A stretch of DNA of 56,607 bases from positions 1-56,607 of the forward strand of contig CANLCU010000002.1 in assembly GCA_947489135.1 (NCBI GenBank). Direction: 5' to 3'. Positions 20,332 to 31,278 of this stretch are shown in pieces; position 1 is the first letter of the stretch; the number at the start of each line of letters is the position of its first letter. Source of the DNA: Micrococcales bacterium. GTDB lineage: Bacteria; Actinomycetota; Actinomycetes; Actinomycetales; Microbacteriaceae. The position numbers were made by a program, and so were the translations under genes. The notes below the pieces were generated by a model. The model was given only the letters and a program-made list of their open reading frames with translations. It was not told the origin of the DNA and made no database searches.

Positions 20332-20333
20332 CT

Positions 20334-21614
20334 TTATCCCTTTACGTAAGGTTGACCGGATGCTGCCGGTGGTTTCACTCTTCCAGCAAAACCAGCAACT
20401 GCTAACAGGGTTACAAGGTAAGGAACCATAGTGATGAAGTCCACTGGAATACCAGGGGAAACCTGGTTAGCCCAGACCTTCAAGATGATTGTGAAACCAA
20501 AGAGCAATGCTCCAAGGGTCACATAGATTGGCTGCCAACGTCCAAGAATCACAACTGCCAAAGCGATGAATCCAAGACCTGCTGACATTTCACGTCCGAA
20601 GGAACCTACGTTTCCAATCGTCAGTGCTGCTCCACCTAGACCTGCTACAGCTCCACCGATAGTTACCCACCAGAATCTAGTTTTAGCGACATTGATACCT
20701 ACGGTGTCAGCAGCTAGCGGGTGCTCACCCACTGCTCGTGCTCTTAGACCCAGCTTGGTTCTGAACAATACATACCAAAGCAGTGGCACGAGAATAAACA
20801 TCAGATAGACAGTGATTCTGTTGTTGAACAGTACCTGTCCAAGAACTGGAATCTCTGAAAGCAATGGAATAGGTAGCTTCTCAAACGTGCCAGGGAAGTT
20901 TAGGTTGATGCTGTCATCATCTACCCATGCTGAATACAAGAAGTTAGTAACACCAATTACCAGAACGTTCAAAAGAACACCGATGATGATCTGCTCAACC
21001 AAGTACTTGATAGCAAGAGAGGCAAGGACTGTTGAGAGTAGGGCTGCAGCAATCATCGCCGCAATCAAACCAACATAAAGATTCTTAGTCATTGACCCAA
21101 CGATTGCTGAAACAAAAGCTCCAGTTAGAAGCTGACCTTCAATGGCAATGTTCACAACACCAACGCGTTCTGACATGATGCCCGCCATACCACCAAAGAT
21201 AAGCGGAATAGCTAGAACCAAAGTGTTACTCAAGATAAAGATCATCTGAACACCTTGGGTAGCTTCTGTTGCAAGCCAACCAAGAAGAGCCATCATGGCA
21301 CCAAGTGAGTAAATAGCAATTAGCCAAACTGGAGTTCTAGTACCACGAATGCTCAACGCAACAGAAAGTAAACCAATCATCAGTAGCACTGCACCAACAA
21401 TTGTGCAGAAGAACATCGAGTTCACAATAAATGGAGGAAGCTGCAGTGCTTCACGCTTATCGCTCCACACAAAGCTGATGTCTCCAGCTTTACCAAGGAA
21501 TCCAAAAAACACTAGAACAACTAGCGATGCAACAACCAGAGTGATTGGAGTTTTTAGACTCGGTCTCACAGTGGCAGAAGAGAACATGCCTGGGGTGACT
21601 TCTACATTTTTCAT
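20334..21614 (-). CDS. ABC transporter permease, predicted nucleoside uptake
   Basis: Multi-TM; AGIMSERVGVVNIAIEGQLLTGAF and LRARAVGEHPLAADTVGINV of the BMP/Nup-type permease family. Confidence 0.93.
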   Translation of the reverse strand: MKNVEVTPGMFSSATVRPSLKTPITLVVASLVVLVFFGFLGKAGDISFVWSDKREALQLPPFIVNSMFFCTIVGAVLLMIGLLSVALSIRGTRTPVWLIAIYSLGAMMALLGWLATEATQGVQMIFILSNTLVLAIPLIFGGMAGIMSERVGVVNIAIEGQLLTGAFVSAIVGSMTKNLYVGLIAAMIAAALLSTVLASLAIKYLVEQIIIGVLLNVLVIGVTNFLYSAWVDDDSINLNFPGTFEKLPIPLLSEIPVLGQVLFNNRITVYLMFILVPLLWYVLFRTKLGLRARAVGEHPLAADTVGINVAKTRFWWVTIGGAVAGLGGAALTIGNVGSFGREMSAGLGFIALAVVILGRWQPIYVTLGALLFGFTIILKVWANQVSPGIPVDFITMVPYLVTLLAVAGFAGRVKPPAASGQPYVKG

Positions 21615-22855
21615 TACTTGATCACCTTTTCTTCTTTAGCTTTCTGAGTTGCTTCAATAACCTTTATTCCTGGAGCTGGAAGTCGATAGAAGGCTCTAAT
21701 AATCGGTGGTGCTGCAATGAAGAGAACAATCAAAGCCTTCACAACACCTAGAACCTCAGGAGAGACACCAGCTACCTGCATGGTTGCAGATCCTGCTTTG
21801 AAAGCACCGAACAAGAGTCCAGCTAATACAACTCCACCGGCTCTTGAGCCACCTAGAAGAGCAACAGTAATTGCATCAAAACCAATACCCGCTTCAATGC
21901 TTGTGGTTAGACCACCATCAACGCTTAGGCCTTGGTTAGCAGCTGCTAAACCAGAGAAGCCAGCTGAAATTGCTAGTGCCCAAACGAAGGTGTTCTCTAC
22001 CTTGATACCAGCAGCTTTAGCAGCTGAAGGGTTGTGACCAACCATTCTGAATCTAAATCCGAATGTCGACTTCTCCATTAGCCACCAGTAGAAGATCACT
22101 GATAGGACAGCAAAGATCAATCCATAGTGCAACTGGAAGTCAGGGCCGAAGAGTAAACCAAGGCGAGCGGTGTCGTCAGGGTTATCTGACTTAGGTGTTC
22201 CACCGCCACCTTCTTCTAGAAGAAGGTTCGGCTCTCTGAGGAGATAGGTGAACAGAGACAAAGCTACGTAGTTCAACATGATGGTCACGATAACTTCGTG
22301 GGCACCTGTTCTAGCTTTTAGAACACCAACAATCATTCCCCAAACCATTGCACAAACTACAGCTGCAAATACAGCAACAAGCATGTGGATGATGATTGGC
22401 ATTTCTAGGCGAGTAGCAACAAATGTTGAACCAGCAAGACCAACAAGAATCTGTCCTGTTGCACCAATGTTGAATAGCCCAACTCTGAAAGTTAGAGCAA
22501 CACCCAAACCAGCCATGATTAGAGGAGCTGCAAAGCGAAGTGTTTCAGTGAATGGGCGAATAGCTGTTACAAAACTATCTGCACCGAAGTTGATGATGGA
22601 ACCCGTGAATAAAGCACCATAACCATCCTGGATAGTCCACCAAACAGTTGATAGAGCCATGCTTGGATCTGAACCAAAGTTAGCCCAGGCCTTCACAACG
22701 CTCTTATCGAAGACCACCATGAAGATTGCTCCGATGATGAATCCAAGAAGAACGGACAGAGCAATTCTTACTGGATCTCCAGCCATGATCTCGTGAAGAA
22801 CACTGGTGGCTTTATCTTGAGCAGGTTTTGCTGCTACTTCTTTTTTCTTACTCAT
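21614..22855 (-). CDS. ABC transporter permease, predicted nucleoside uptake
   Basis: RVGLFNIGATGQILVG, MVGHNPSAAKAAGI, multi-TM; overlaps neighbouring ORFs. Confidence 0.93.
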   Translation of the reverse strand: MSKKKEVAAKPAQDKATSVLHEIMAGDPVRIALSVLLGFIIGAIFMVVFDKSVVKAWANFGSDPSMALSTVWWTIQDGYGALFTGSIINFGADSFVTAIRPFTETLRFAAPLIMAGLGVALTFRVGLFNIGATGQILVGLAGSTFVATRLEMPIIIHMLVAVFAAVVCAMVWGMIVGVLKARTGAHEVIVTIMLNYVALSLFTYLLREPNLLLEEGGGGTPKSDNPDDTARLGLLFGPDFQLHYGLIFAVLSVIFYWWLMEKSTFGFRFRMVGHNPSAAKAAGIKVENTFVWALAISAGFSGLAAANQGLSVDGGLTTSIEAGIGFDAITVALLGGSRAGGVVLAGLLFGAFKAGSATMQVAGVSPEVLGVVKALIVLFIAAPPIIRAFYRLPAPGIKVIEATQKAKEEKVIK

Positions 22856-24351
22856 GCTGCAATACCTGCCATCATCTTTCCAAGTTTTTCTCTTGTGGTC
22901 TTAGCATCAACAATTCCAACTATTCGACCTCTATACATAACTGCAATGCGGTCAGCTAGAGCAAGAACTTCATCTAGCTCGGTTGAGATAATCACAACTG
23001 TCTTGCCCGCATCACGAGCAGCAACAATTTGCTCATGGATGAACTCAATTGATCCAACGTCAACACCACGTGTTGGTTGAGAAGCAATCAGCACTCTGAG
23101 GTCTCTGCTCATCTCTCTAGCAACAACAACCTTCTGCTGGTTTCCACCTGATAGTTGCTTGGCAAAAGTTCCAGCTGAAGGGGTTCTGATGTCGAATTCT
23201 TGAATCAACTTAGAGGCAATCTCATCACGCTTAGCAAAGTCGATCTGGACACCTTTAGCAAAAGGCTTTCCGAAAGAGCCGTCAAGCATTAGGTTCTCAG
23301 CAATTGTGAACTCCCCTACAAGACCGTCTTTCTTTCGGTCTTCAGGAATATAACCAACGCCAGCTTCAAGAACTTGTCTCACGTTGCTCTTGGTCAAATC
23401 TTTACCCGCAACTGTGATGCTGCCGCTGTGGATTTTTCGCAAACCTAAAATAGCCTCGGCTAATTCGGTCTGCCCATTTCCTTGAACTCCAGCGATAGCA
23501 AGAATTTCTCCGTCATTAACGGAGAAGCTAATTCCATCAACCATCTGTTGGTTACGGTCATCCAGAACAGTTAGATTCTTCACAACCAAAGTTTCAGCAC
23601 CAAGTTTTGCTGCTTTCTTCTTGGTGTCTAGATCAACTTCACGACCAACCATGAGAGAAGCAAGTTCTCCTGCAGTTGCCTTAGGGCTAGCTTCTGAAAC
23701 AACCTTGCCTTGACGAATAACAATGATTCGGTCAGCAACTTTCTGAACCTCACGGAGTTTGTGTGTAATGAAAATAATTGAAGTTCCGTTTTTACTCAAG
23801 CCTCGCATGATGTCCATGAGCTCATCAGTTTCCTGAGGAGTAAGAACAGCTGTTGGTTCATCAAGAACAAGAATCTTTGCATCTCTAGCTAGAGACTTAA
23901 TGATTTCAACTCTCTGCTGAGCTCCAACAGGAAGGTCCTGAACCCTTGCATCAGGATCAATATCAAATCCAAAACGATCTGAGATTTCCTTGACAAGTTT
24001 GCGGGCAGCTTCAAGATCTAGGTTTCCAACTTTTCCAGTTGGTTCATTTCCAAGAACAACGTTTTCTGCAACAGTGAAAACAGGAATAAGCATGAAGTGC
24101 TGGTGAACCATTCCGATACCAGAAGCCATTGCTTCGCCAGGACCTGAGAACTTAACTGCCTTGTCATCAAGCAGGATCTGACCCTCGTCAGGTTGCAACA
24201 GTCCATAAAGGACGTTCATAAGGGTTGACTTACCTGCACCGTTTTCTCCTAGCAGGCTAAGGATTTCCCCAGGAGCTAAGGTGAGGCTGATTTTGTCGTT
24301 AGCGACAAGGGTACCGAAGCGTTTGGTGATGTTTCTCAGTTCAAGCTTCAT
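22852..24351 (-). CDS. ABC transporter ATP-binding protein with two NBDs, predicted nucleoside uptake
   Basis: Walker A LLGENGAGKSTLMNVLYGLL; LSGGNQQKVVVAREMSRDLRVLIASQPTRGVDVG; duplicated NBD layout. Confidence 0.96.
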   Translation of the reverse strand: MKLELRNITKRFGTLVANDKISLTLAPGEILSLLGENGAGKSTLMNVLYGLLQPDEGQILLDDKAVKFSGPGEAMASGIGMVHQHFMLIPVFTVAENVVLGNEPTGKVGNLDLEAARKLVKEISDRFGFDIDPDARVQDLPVGAQQRVEIIKSLARDAKILVLDEPTAVLTPQETDELMDIMRGLSKNGTSIIFITHKLREVQKVADRIIVIRQGKVVSEASPKATAGELASLMVGREVDLDTKKKAAKLGAETLVVKNLTVLDDRNQQMVDGISFSVNDGEILAIAGVQGNGQTELAEAILGLRKIHSGSITVAGKDLTKSNVRQVLEAGVGYIPEDRKKDGLVGEFTIAENLMLDGSFGKPFAKGVQIDFAKRDEIASKLIQEFDIRTPSAGTFAKQLSGGNQQKVVVAREMSRDLRVLIASQPTRGVDVGSIEFIHEQIVAARDAGKTVVIISTELDEVLALADRIAVMYRGRIVGIVDAKTTREKLGKMMAGIAA

Positions 24352-24420
24352 TTGAGGGTCTGGCTCCTTTGCTATTCCGTTTTACTAATCTACCCCAAGT
24401 TAGAGGAGGGCTTAAAGCAA

Positions 24421-24450
24421 GAACTGCCGAGGCCTAAGCCCCGGCAGTTC
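24421..24450 (-). terminator. Hairpin after the BMP lipoprotein gene
   Basis: Leftward AACTGCCGGGGC-TTAG-GCCTCGGCAGTT (one G-U pair), between the lipoprotein stop (24469) and the ABC ATPase start (24351). Confidence 0.6.
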
Positions 24451-24468
24451 CTAAATTACTTGTCTAAA

Positions 24469-25512
24469 TTAGCCAAGTGGGTTGATTGAACCATCGATAA
24501 TGCCAGCCTTTAGTTCAGCAAGCTTTGTCTTTAGTGCTTCATCTAGGAACTCAGTGTCCGAGATGTCAGTTCCCGCGTTAGCCAATGTACCGGTGTAAGC
24601 GTTGTCCATTCCACCAGCGAAAGCTTTCTTGTCAACTGCAAGTGCCTTCACGATGTCGTAAACTGCTGAACCCATTCTCTTCTCAATTGAGGTAAGAGTT
24701 AGAGGTGCATATTCTGGGCTTGTAACGCTGATGTTCTTGTCAACACCGATCATCTTTGCGTCAACACCTGACTCAGCAATCGCTTCTGAAAGAGCACCGA
24801 ACTGGTCTCCACCAACTGGAACTAGTACGTCTGCACCAGCAGCTAGGTGTCCAGCAGCAATTGTCTTGCCTTCTGGAGCGTTAGGAGCGAATCCACCAAT
24901 GAAGTCACCCTGCTGTGTAGTTGCATCCCAACCAAGAACAGTCACTGGTGTGCCTGTCTCAGCTTCGTATGCCTTTGCACCGTAGTAGAAACCATCCATG
25001 AATGCGGTAACTGCAGAAATCTGTACACCACCGTAAACGCTAACAACCTTTGATGTTGAGTAGTACGCAGCTGCATAACCAGCTAGGTATGATGACTCAG
25101 CCATGTTGTAACCAACTGGCTTTAGGTTTGTTGCTCCGTTTGACCAACCATCGATTGTTACGAAGTTAACTTCTGGGTTTGCTTCAGCTGCTGCGTTAAC
25201 TGCGTCAACTAGGTTGAAACCTACTGCGAAGATAACGTCACACTTAGCTGCAACCATTGCATCTAGGTTTGGAGCGAAGTCTTCTGAAGAGGTTGACTCA
25301 GCTGAGTTAAGTGTTACACCGAACTCTTCTGCAGCCTTCTCCATACCATCCATTACAGATTCGTTGAATGACTTGTCAGCCCATGAACCTTCGTCAGAAA
25401 CACCACATTCGATGAATCCTGCGCCTGGCTTTGCAGCACAGCCTGATAGAACTAGCAAGCTGGCTGCTGCCATTGCTACTCCTGCTATTGCCTTACGTGA
25501 AACTTTGTTCAC
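24469..25512 (-). CDS. BMP-family nucleoside-binding lipoprotein
   Basis: Lipobox LLVLSGC; KSFNESVMDGMEKAAEEFGV and VGFNLVDAVNAAAEANPEVNFVTIDG; start trimmed to GTG (VNKVSRKAIAG). Confidence 0.93.
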   Translation of the reverse strand: MNKVSRKAIAGVAMAAASLLVLSGCAAKPGAGFIECGVSDEGSWADKSFNESVMDGMEKAAEEFGVTLNSAESTSSEDFAPNLDAMVAAKCDVIFAVGFNLVDAVNAAAEANPEVNFVTIDGWSNGATNLKPVGYNMAESSYLAGYAAAYYSTSKVVSVYGGVQISAVTAFMDGFYYGAKAYEAETGTPVTVLGWDATTQQGDFIGGFAPNAPEGKTIAAGHLAAGADVLVPVGGDQFGALSEAIAESGVDAKMIGVDKNISVTSPEYAPLTLTSIEKRMGSAVYDIVKALAVDKKAFAGGMDNAYTGTLANAGTDISDTEFLDEALKTKLAELKAGIIDGSINPLG

Positions 25513-25633
25513 TTGTGTCCTCCTGATTTTTTGAGTCGGTGCCAATCACCAACCACACACATCTAGACACTACTAGCACCCAAGGACACATTTAGCCTCT
25601 AACACAAGGTATTTATCTAGGCGTTACAATTCC

Positions 25634-26638
25634 TTAATTGGATGGGGAAATCAGTGACTGCCTATAGGTTTCCAAAGACCCCAAAAGGGAGCCGTCAAGG
25701 GAATCTGGCTGGCTGATCCTAAGTTCTACGGTGTTGAACTTCAGTGCCCCAGGCTTTCTATATAGAGGGTCAGCTGCAAACTCACGATCCATTAGAGATG
25801 CCACGGCATTCAGGACGTATTTACTGGTATTTCTCTCAACTGAAACTTGAACTCTTGAGCCAAACGGTAGGTCGGTATCCCCTAGCTGCAGATCTGCTCC
25901 CATTAGATAAGGCCCATCCGTAGGCTCTGCTTCAACGCTCTGCCAGATACTCTTGCCTCCAAATATGGCTGCTACATCTGTGGCATCTAGGGTTGCCAGC
26001 TTGGTTGCGAGGGTACTCGAAGATGCAGTTCTAATAAAGATGGTCTCTGTTCTAGTTCCAGAGATCTCATCAAAGTCTTTTACCCCACTTATAAATGAGC
26101 TTTGAAGCTTCGTTGATTGAGAGTAAACCGGCTGTATAAAGAGGTGAACTCTTTCAGTCTTTGACTTACCAGCTGCAAAGAAGCCTGCTAGGCGAGCACC
26201 GCTCAATGAGTCATCGGCAACCCATCTAAAGTTGGCTGGTTGAACACTTGCTGAAATAGTGCTGCCAACAAACAGCACCATCATCTTCGAGTGTTCAGAA
26301 GCGAACTGGGCAAGATCATTGAGATAGCTTGGGTTAGCTGAAACCATAAGAACGCAACCGTTCTGCAGAGCTTCAAGCAATCTAGCCGGAACCTGCTCCG
26401 TGCTCTCATCTATCTTTACTTCACGAACACCAAGCCCATAAACAATTCTTGCTTCGACCAAATCTGCAGCCAGCTGCTTTTCTGGAGTACCAGGAACGAT
26501 AGTTGCTGAGCGGATCAAACAAGCAGAAGTCTTTGCTTTGACATCAGGCTTGACTACCTCTGCTGGTGCACATGCACTCACCCCAACGGTTAAGCCAAGA
26601 AGGATTGCTCCAGCAACTAGGTTTCTAAACTTCTTCAT
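25634..26638 (-). CDS. divergent BMP-like (periplasmic-binding fold) lipoprotein
   Basis: Signal peptide/lipobox LTVGVSAC; weak resemblance to BMP proteins (RWVADDSLSGARLAGFFAAGKSKTERVHLF). Confidence 0.6.
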   Translation of the reverse strand: MKKFRNLVAGAILLGLTVGVSACAPAEVVKPDVKAKTSACLIRSATIVPGTPEKQLAADLVEARIVYGLGVREVKIDESTEQVPARLLEALQNGCVLMVSANPSYLNDLAQFASEHSKMMVLFVGSTISASVQPANFRWVADDSLSGARLAGFFAAGKSKTERVHLFIQPVYSQSTKLQSSFISGVKDFDEISGTRTETIFIRTASSSTLATKLATLDATDVAAIFGGKSIWQSVEAEPTDGPYLMGADLQLGDTDLPFGSRVQVSVERNTSKYVLNAVASLMDREFAADPLYRKPGALKFNTVELRISQPDSLDGSLLGSLETYRQSLISPSN

Positions 26639-26647
26639 GAGTAATTG

Positions 26648-27766
26648 CTATAGAACTTCGCTATGGCCAGTGACCTTAAGTGAATCCACTAGGTTTTTCA
26701 CTCTTTGAGCATGTTCCTTGGTGGTAACCAATAGAGCATCAGGGGTATCAACAACGATTACATCGTCTAGACCAATTAGGGCAACCAAACGACCTGTCTC
26801 TGAAACTAGTATTCCGCTGGACTTGTCGGATAGCACTGTGACTTCACCCAATACAGCCAGGTGATTACGCTTGCCACCTGATTGCAGTTCAGCAATAGCT
26901 GCAAAGTCTCCAACATCGTGCCAACCAAACTTGGCTGGAACAACGGCAACTAGACCCTTGGCAGCAGCAGGTTCTGCAACAGAGTAGTCAACGGCAATCT
27001 TCTTTAGAGTTGGCCAGACATCCTCAAAGGTCTTTTCCTGGCTTGGGGTTCCCCAAGCATCAGCCAAGGCCATGATCTTGGTGTGTAGTTCTGGCTCTGT
27101 CTCCTGAAGAACAGAAAGAATCAATGAAGCAGGAGCAATGAACATACCTGCGTTCCAGAGGTACTTACCTGAGGCAACATACTTACGCGCACGCTCGATA
27201 TCTGGCTTTTCAACAAACTTTGCTACTTCTCTAGCCTGCTTAGCAAAAGGAAGATCCATCTTCTCGCCAGCTTTGATGTAGCCAAAGCCAACTGAAGGTT
27301 CAGTTGGTTGGATGCCAATGGTGACAATCTTGCCTGTTGCAGCAACTGCAACAGCTTCTCTTACGCAATCGCTGAATTCTTTATTGTCTGTGATTACGTG
27401 ATCTGCTGCGAATGAACCGATGATTACATCTGGTTCTCTTTTTACAAGAATTGCAGCAGCTAAAGCAATCGCTGCAGTTGAATCTTTGGGGCTTGGCTCT
27501 AGAAAAAGGTTGTTTTCAACTAATTCTGAACACTGTTCGGAAACAGCACTGCGGTGAGCAACACCTGTTACAACCACGATTCGATCTGCTCCAGAAAGTG
27601 GAGCTAGTCTCTCCCAGGTGTCTTGCAAAAGGGTCTGACCAGATCCGGTCAGGTCATGAAGAAACTTAGGTGCGGATGCTCGAGATAGGGGCCACAGCCT
27701 GCTACCAATCCCACCAGCTGGAATCACAGAATAGAAACGAGCCATTGGCTCTTTAGAGTCACTCAT
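26648..27766 (-). CDS. manC: mannose-1-phosphate guanylyltransferase
   Basis: VIPAGGIGSRLWPLSRASAPKFLHDL, FVEKPDIERARKYVASGKYLWNAGMFI. Confidence 0.93.
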   Translation of the reverse strand: MSDSKEPMARFYSVIPAGGIGSRLWPLSRASAPKFLHDLTGSGQTLLQDTWERLAPLSGADRIVVVTGVAHRSAVSEQCSELVENNLFLEPSPKDSTAAIALAAAILVKREPDVIIGSFAADHVITDNKEFSDCVREAVAVAATGKIVTIGIQPTEPSVGFGYIKAGEKMDLPFAKQAREVAKFVEKPDIERARKYVASGKYLWNAGMFIAPASLILSVLQETEPELHTKIMALADAWGTPSQEKTFEDVWPTLKKIAVDYSVAEPAAAKGLVAVVPAKFGWHDVGDFAAIAELQSGGKRNHLAVLGEVTVLSDKSSGILVSETGRLVALIGLDDVIVVDTPDALLVTTKEHAQRVKNLVDSLKVTGHSEVL

Positions 27767-27876
27767 ACTCTCAAAAGCCTAACCCAGATGGCTGGTTTAC
27801 CGATTTTTGTTTAGGTTCTTCAGTTATCATTAAGGAAATCAGGCAAGCGATTTGCTGCCAATCAAGGAGGAGTTTC

Positions 27877-28254
27877 GTGGCTAGAAGACCTGCAGGTACT
27901 TTGTATCGAGGCAAAATAGGCATGTGGTCTTGGGTTTTGCACCGTATTACCGGAGTTGGAATCTACTTCTTCCTCTTGGTTCACATCATGGACACAGCCC
28001 TGGTCCGAGTAAGCCCAGAGGCTTACAACTCAGTAATGGCCGTCTATAAGACCCCAATCGTAGGTGTAGCTGAAATTGGCCTAGTCGCAGCCATTCTTTT
28101 CCACGGTTTCAACGGTATCCGCGTCATTCTTATTGATTTCTGGAGCAAGGGCTCTAAATACCAGAACCTTATGTTCTGGATTGTCCTAGGCATCTTCGTA
28201 GTCTTGATGGCTGCTTGGGTTCCACGCCAGCTAATGCACACATTTGGAGCGTAA
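27877..28254 (+). CDS. sdhC: succinate dehydrogenase cytochrome b556 subunit
   Basis: GMWSWVLHRITGVGIYFFLLVHIMDTALV, FHGFNGIRVILIDF; first gene of the sdh cluster. Confidence 0.93.
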   Translation: MARRPAGTLYRGKIGMWSWVLHRITGVGIYFFLLVHIMDTALVRVSPEAYNSVMAVYKTPIVGVAEIGLVAAILFHGFNGIRVILIDFWSKGSKYQNLMFWIVLGIFVVLMAAWVPRQLMHTFGA

Positions 28255-28255
28255 A

Positions 28256-28696
28256 TTGAGCGTCGTTATTGAACAACCAAACCAGCCAAGAAGCCGTAAG
28301 AACGCTCAATGGGAAAAACGTGCCTGGATCTTCATGCGTATCTCAGGTGCAGTTCTACTTGTAATGATCTTGGGTCACCTAATGGTCAACCTTGTTCTTC
28401 CTGAGCGTGGAGTTAAATCCATTGACTTCGCATTCGTAGCTGGAAAGTGGGCTGACCCGTTCTGGCAGGTATACGACGGCATCATGCTGTGGCTAGCTCT
28501 CATTCATGGAACCAACGGAATGAGAACTCTAGTTAATGACTATGCAGAACGTGAATGGGTTAGAAAGACTCTAAACATTGCTCTGTGGTCTGTAGCTGCA
28601 ATCTTGTTGATTCTTGGAACTCTAGTAATCACAACATTTGATCCTTGCATCGACCCAGATGTTGAGAACTATCTACCTGGCGTTTGTAAGCCGTAA
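28256..28696 (+). CDS. sdhD: succinate dehydrogenase membrane anchor subunit
   Basis: Three TM segments, [28 protein letters not shown] start proposed at 28256. Confidence 0.9.
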   Translation: MSVVIEQPNQPRSRKNAQWEKRAWIFMRISGAVLLVMILGHLMVNLVLPERGVKSIDFAFVAGKWADPFWQVYDGIMLWLALIHGTNGMRTLVNDYAEREWVRKTLNIALWSVAAILLILGTLVITTFDPCIDPDVENYLPGVCKP

Positions 28697-28704
28697 GGAA
28701 AAAA

Positions 28705-30459
28705 TTGTCCGAAGTTAAAGTCCACCACTACCAGTACGACGTTGTAATCGTTGGTGCCGGAGGTGCAGGTATGCGTGCAGCTATTGAAGCTGGACCTCAT
28801 GCCAAGACTGCTGTTATCTCTAAGCTCTTCCCTACTCGTTCACACACCGGTGCTGCTCAAGGTGGTATGGCAGCAGCGCTTGCCAACGTTGAAGAAGACT
28901 CATGGGAATGGCACACCTTTGACACAGTTAAAGGTGGAGACTACCTAGTTGACCAGGATGCTGCAGAAATTCTTGCTAAAGAATCTGTTCAGGCAGTTAT
29001 TGATCTAGAGAACATGGGTCTTCCATTCAACAGAACTCCAGATGGCAAGATCGACCAGAGACGTTTCGGTGGTCACACTCGCGATCACGGTAAAGCTCCA
29101 GTGCGAAGAAGTTGTTATGCAGCTGACCGCACCGGTCACATGATTCTGCAGACCTTGTACCAAAACTGTGTGAAGTTAGGCATTGAGTTCTATAACGAGT
29201 TCTATGTTCTAGACCTAGTAATGAACACAGTTGATGGGGTTGAAAGACCAGCTGCTGTTGTTGCATATGAATTAGCTACCGGAGACCTACACGTCTTCCA
29301 AGGTAAGTCAATTGTGTTTGCAACCGGTGGTTTCGGAAAGATCTTCAAGACAACTTCTAACGCACACACTCTTACTGGAGATGGTGTTGGCATCATCTAC
29401 CGCAAGGGTCTTCCTCTAGAAGACATGGAGTTCTACCAATTCCACCCAACTGGTCTGGCTGGGCTAGGAATTCTTTTGAGTGAAGCAGCTCGTGGTGAAG
29501 GAGCAATCCTTCGTAATGCTTCAGGTGAGCGCTTCATGGAGCGCTATGCCCCAACCATCAAGGACCTAGCCCCTAGAGACATGGTTGCTCGTGCAATGGC
29601 TAATGAAGTTCGTGAAGGAAGAGGAGCAGGTCCACACAAGGACTACGTTCTGCTGGACCTTACTCACCTAGAGCCTGCTGTTATTGATGCCAAGCTTCCA
29701 GACATTACTGAGTTTGCTAGAACCTACCTAGGTGTTGAGCCTTATACCGAGCCAGTTCCTGTTTTCCCAACTGCTCACTATGCGATGGGTGGAATTCCAA
29801 CCAACATCAAGACTGAAGTGCTTAGAGACAATGACACTGTTGTGCCAGGTCTATATGCTGCTGGTGAATGCGCTTGTGTATCTGTGCACGGAGCTAACCG
29901 TCTTGGAACTAACTCACTACTAGACATTAACGTATTCGGTAAGCGTGCAGGTATCTATGCAGTTGAGTATGCGAAGGATGCAAGCTTTGTTGATGTTCCA
30001 GCTGACGCTGTTGCTGAAACTGTGAAGCTAATTGAACACATGCGTAATGCTCGTGGAACTGAAAAGATTGCGGTCATCCGTAAAGAACTTCAGGACACCA
30101 TGGACAAGAACGCTCAAGTTTATAGAACTGAAGATTCATTGAACGAAGCACTAGAGAAGATCAAAGAACTTCGCAAGAGATATGAAAACATTCAGGTTCA
30201 AGACCGTGGTCTTCGTTTCAACACTGATCTTCTAGAAGCTATTGAACTTGGATTCCTTCTAGACCTTGCAGAAGTTCTAGCCTTCACTGCTCGTGAGAGA
30301 CGTGAAAGCCGCGGTGGTCACTACCGTGAAGACTTCGAAACTAGAGATGACGATAAGTTCATGGTTCACTCAATGGCTTACAAAAATGGAGACCAGATCG
30401 ACATCGGTTGGAAACCTGTTGTTATTACCAACTACCCACCAATGGAGCGTAAGTACTAA
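28705..30459 (+). CDS. sdhA: succinate dehydrogenase flavoprotein subunit
   Basis: [89 protein letters not shown]. Confidence 0.98.
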   Translation: MSEVKVHHYQYDVVIVGAGGAGMRAAIEAGPHAKTAVISKLFPTRSHTGAAQGGMAAALANVEEDSWEWHTFDTVKGGDYLVDQDAAEILAKESVQAVIDLENMGLPFNRTPDGKIDQRRFGGHTRDHGKAPVRRSCYAADRTGHMILQTLYQNCVKLGIEFYNEFYVLDLVMNTVDGVERPAAVVAYELATGDLHVFQGKSIVFATGGFGKIFKTTSNAHTLTGDGVGIIYRKGLPLEDMEFYQFHPTGLAGLGILLSEAARGEGAILRNASGERFMERYAPTIKDLAPRDMVARAMANEVREGRGAGPHKDYVLLDLTHLEPAVIDAKLPDITEFARTYLGVEPYTEPVPVFPTAHYAMGGIPTNIKTEVLRDNDTVVPGLYAAGECACVSVHGANRLGTNSLLDINVFGKRAGIYAVEYAKDASFVDVPADAVAETVKLIEHMRNARGTEKIAVIRKELQDTMDKNAQVYRTEDSLNEALEKIKELRKRYENIQVQDRGLRFNTDLLEAIELGFLLDLAEVLAFTARERRESRGGHYREDFETRDDDKFMVHSMAYKNGDQIDIGWKPVVITNYPPMERKY

Positions 30460-31205
30460 TGAGCTCAACTATGGAAACTAAAGAAATCGGTGTAATCCCA
30501 TCCTTCACCGTCACTTTAATGGTTCGTCGTTTCGATCCTGAAACAGATTCCGAGCCTAAGTGGCAAGACTTTGATGTGACTATGTTTGGAACCGATCGTG
30601 TTCTAGATGCTCTTCACAAAATCAAGTGGGAGTTAGACGGAAGTCTTACTTTCAGAAGATCATGTGCTCACGGTGTTTGTGGTTCAGATGCAATGCGTAT
30701 TAACGGAAGAAACCGTTTAGCTTGTAAGACTCTGATCAAAGATTTAGACATTACTCAGCCGATCTATGTTGAACCAATCAAGGGCCTAAAAGTTGAGAAG
30801 GACCTTGTTGTAGACATGGAGCCTTTCTACCAGGCCTATAGAGATGTAAAGCCATTCCTAATTGCTTCAGATACTCCAGCAGCTGAGCGTCTTCAGTCTC
30901 CAGAAGATCGTGCTCGTTTTGATGACACCACTAAGTGCATTCTTTGTGCTGCCTGCACAACCTCTTGCCCTGTGTTCTGGACAGACAACCAGTACTTCGG
31001 TCCTGCAGCTATTGTGAACGCTCACCGCTTTATCTTTGACTCAAGAGATGAAGCAGCTGAGGTAAGACTAGACATCTTGAACGATAAAGAAGGTGTCTGG
31101 CGTTGCCGCACTACCTTCAACTGCACCGAGGCTTGCCCTAGAGGAATTGAAGTTACCAAGGCTATCGCTGAGGTAAAGCAGGCTGTTCTTCGCGGTCGCC
31201 GCTAG
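30459..31205 (+). CDS. sdhB: succinate dehydrogenase iron-sulfur subunit
   Basis: RRSCAHGVCGSDAMRINGRNRLAC, CILCAACTTSCPVFW, CRTTFNCTEACPRGI. Confidence 0.98.
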   Translation: MSSTMETKEIGVIPSFTVTLMVRRFDPETDSEPKWQDFDVTMFGTDRVLDALHKIKWELDGSLTFRRSCAHGVCGSDAMRINGRNRLACKTLIKDLDITQPIYVEPIKGLKVEKDLVVDMEPFYQAYRDVKPFLIASDTPAAERLQSPEDRARFDDTTKCILCAACTTSCPVFWTDNQYFGPAAIVNAHRFIFDSRDEAAEVRLDILNDKEGVWRCRTTFNCTEACPRGIEVTKAIAEVKQAVLRGRR

Positions 31206-31278
31206 TCCCACCTGAAAGTTATCTAAGAGATACCCGCATTTACTGGGTTAGCTAATACCTCTTGCTTATCCTTGAGTT

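Noticed and set aside
20566-22622. Several plus-strand ORFs opposite the nucleoside ABC permeases
   Set aside because: Low-complexity, Pro/Thr/Ala-rich translations typical of antisense reading of membrane-protein genes; no RBS or domain evidence.
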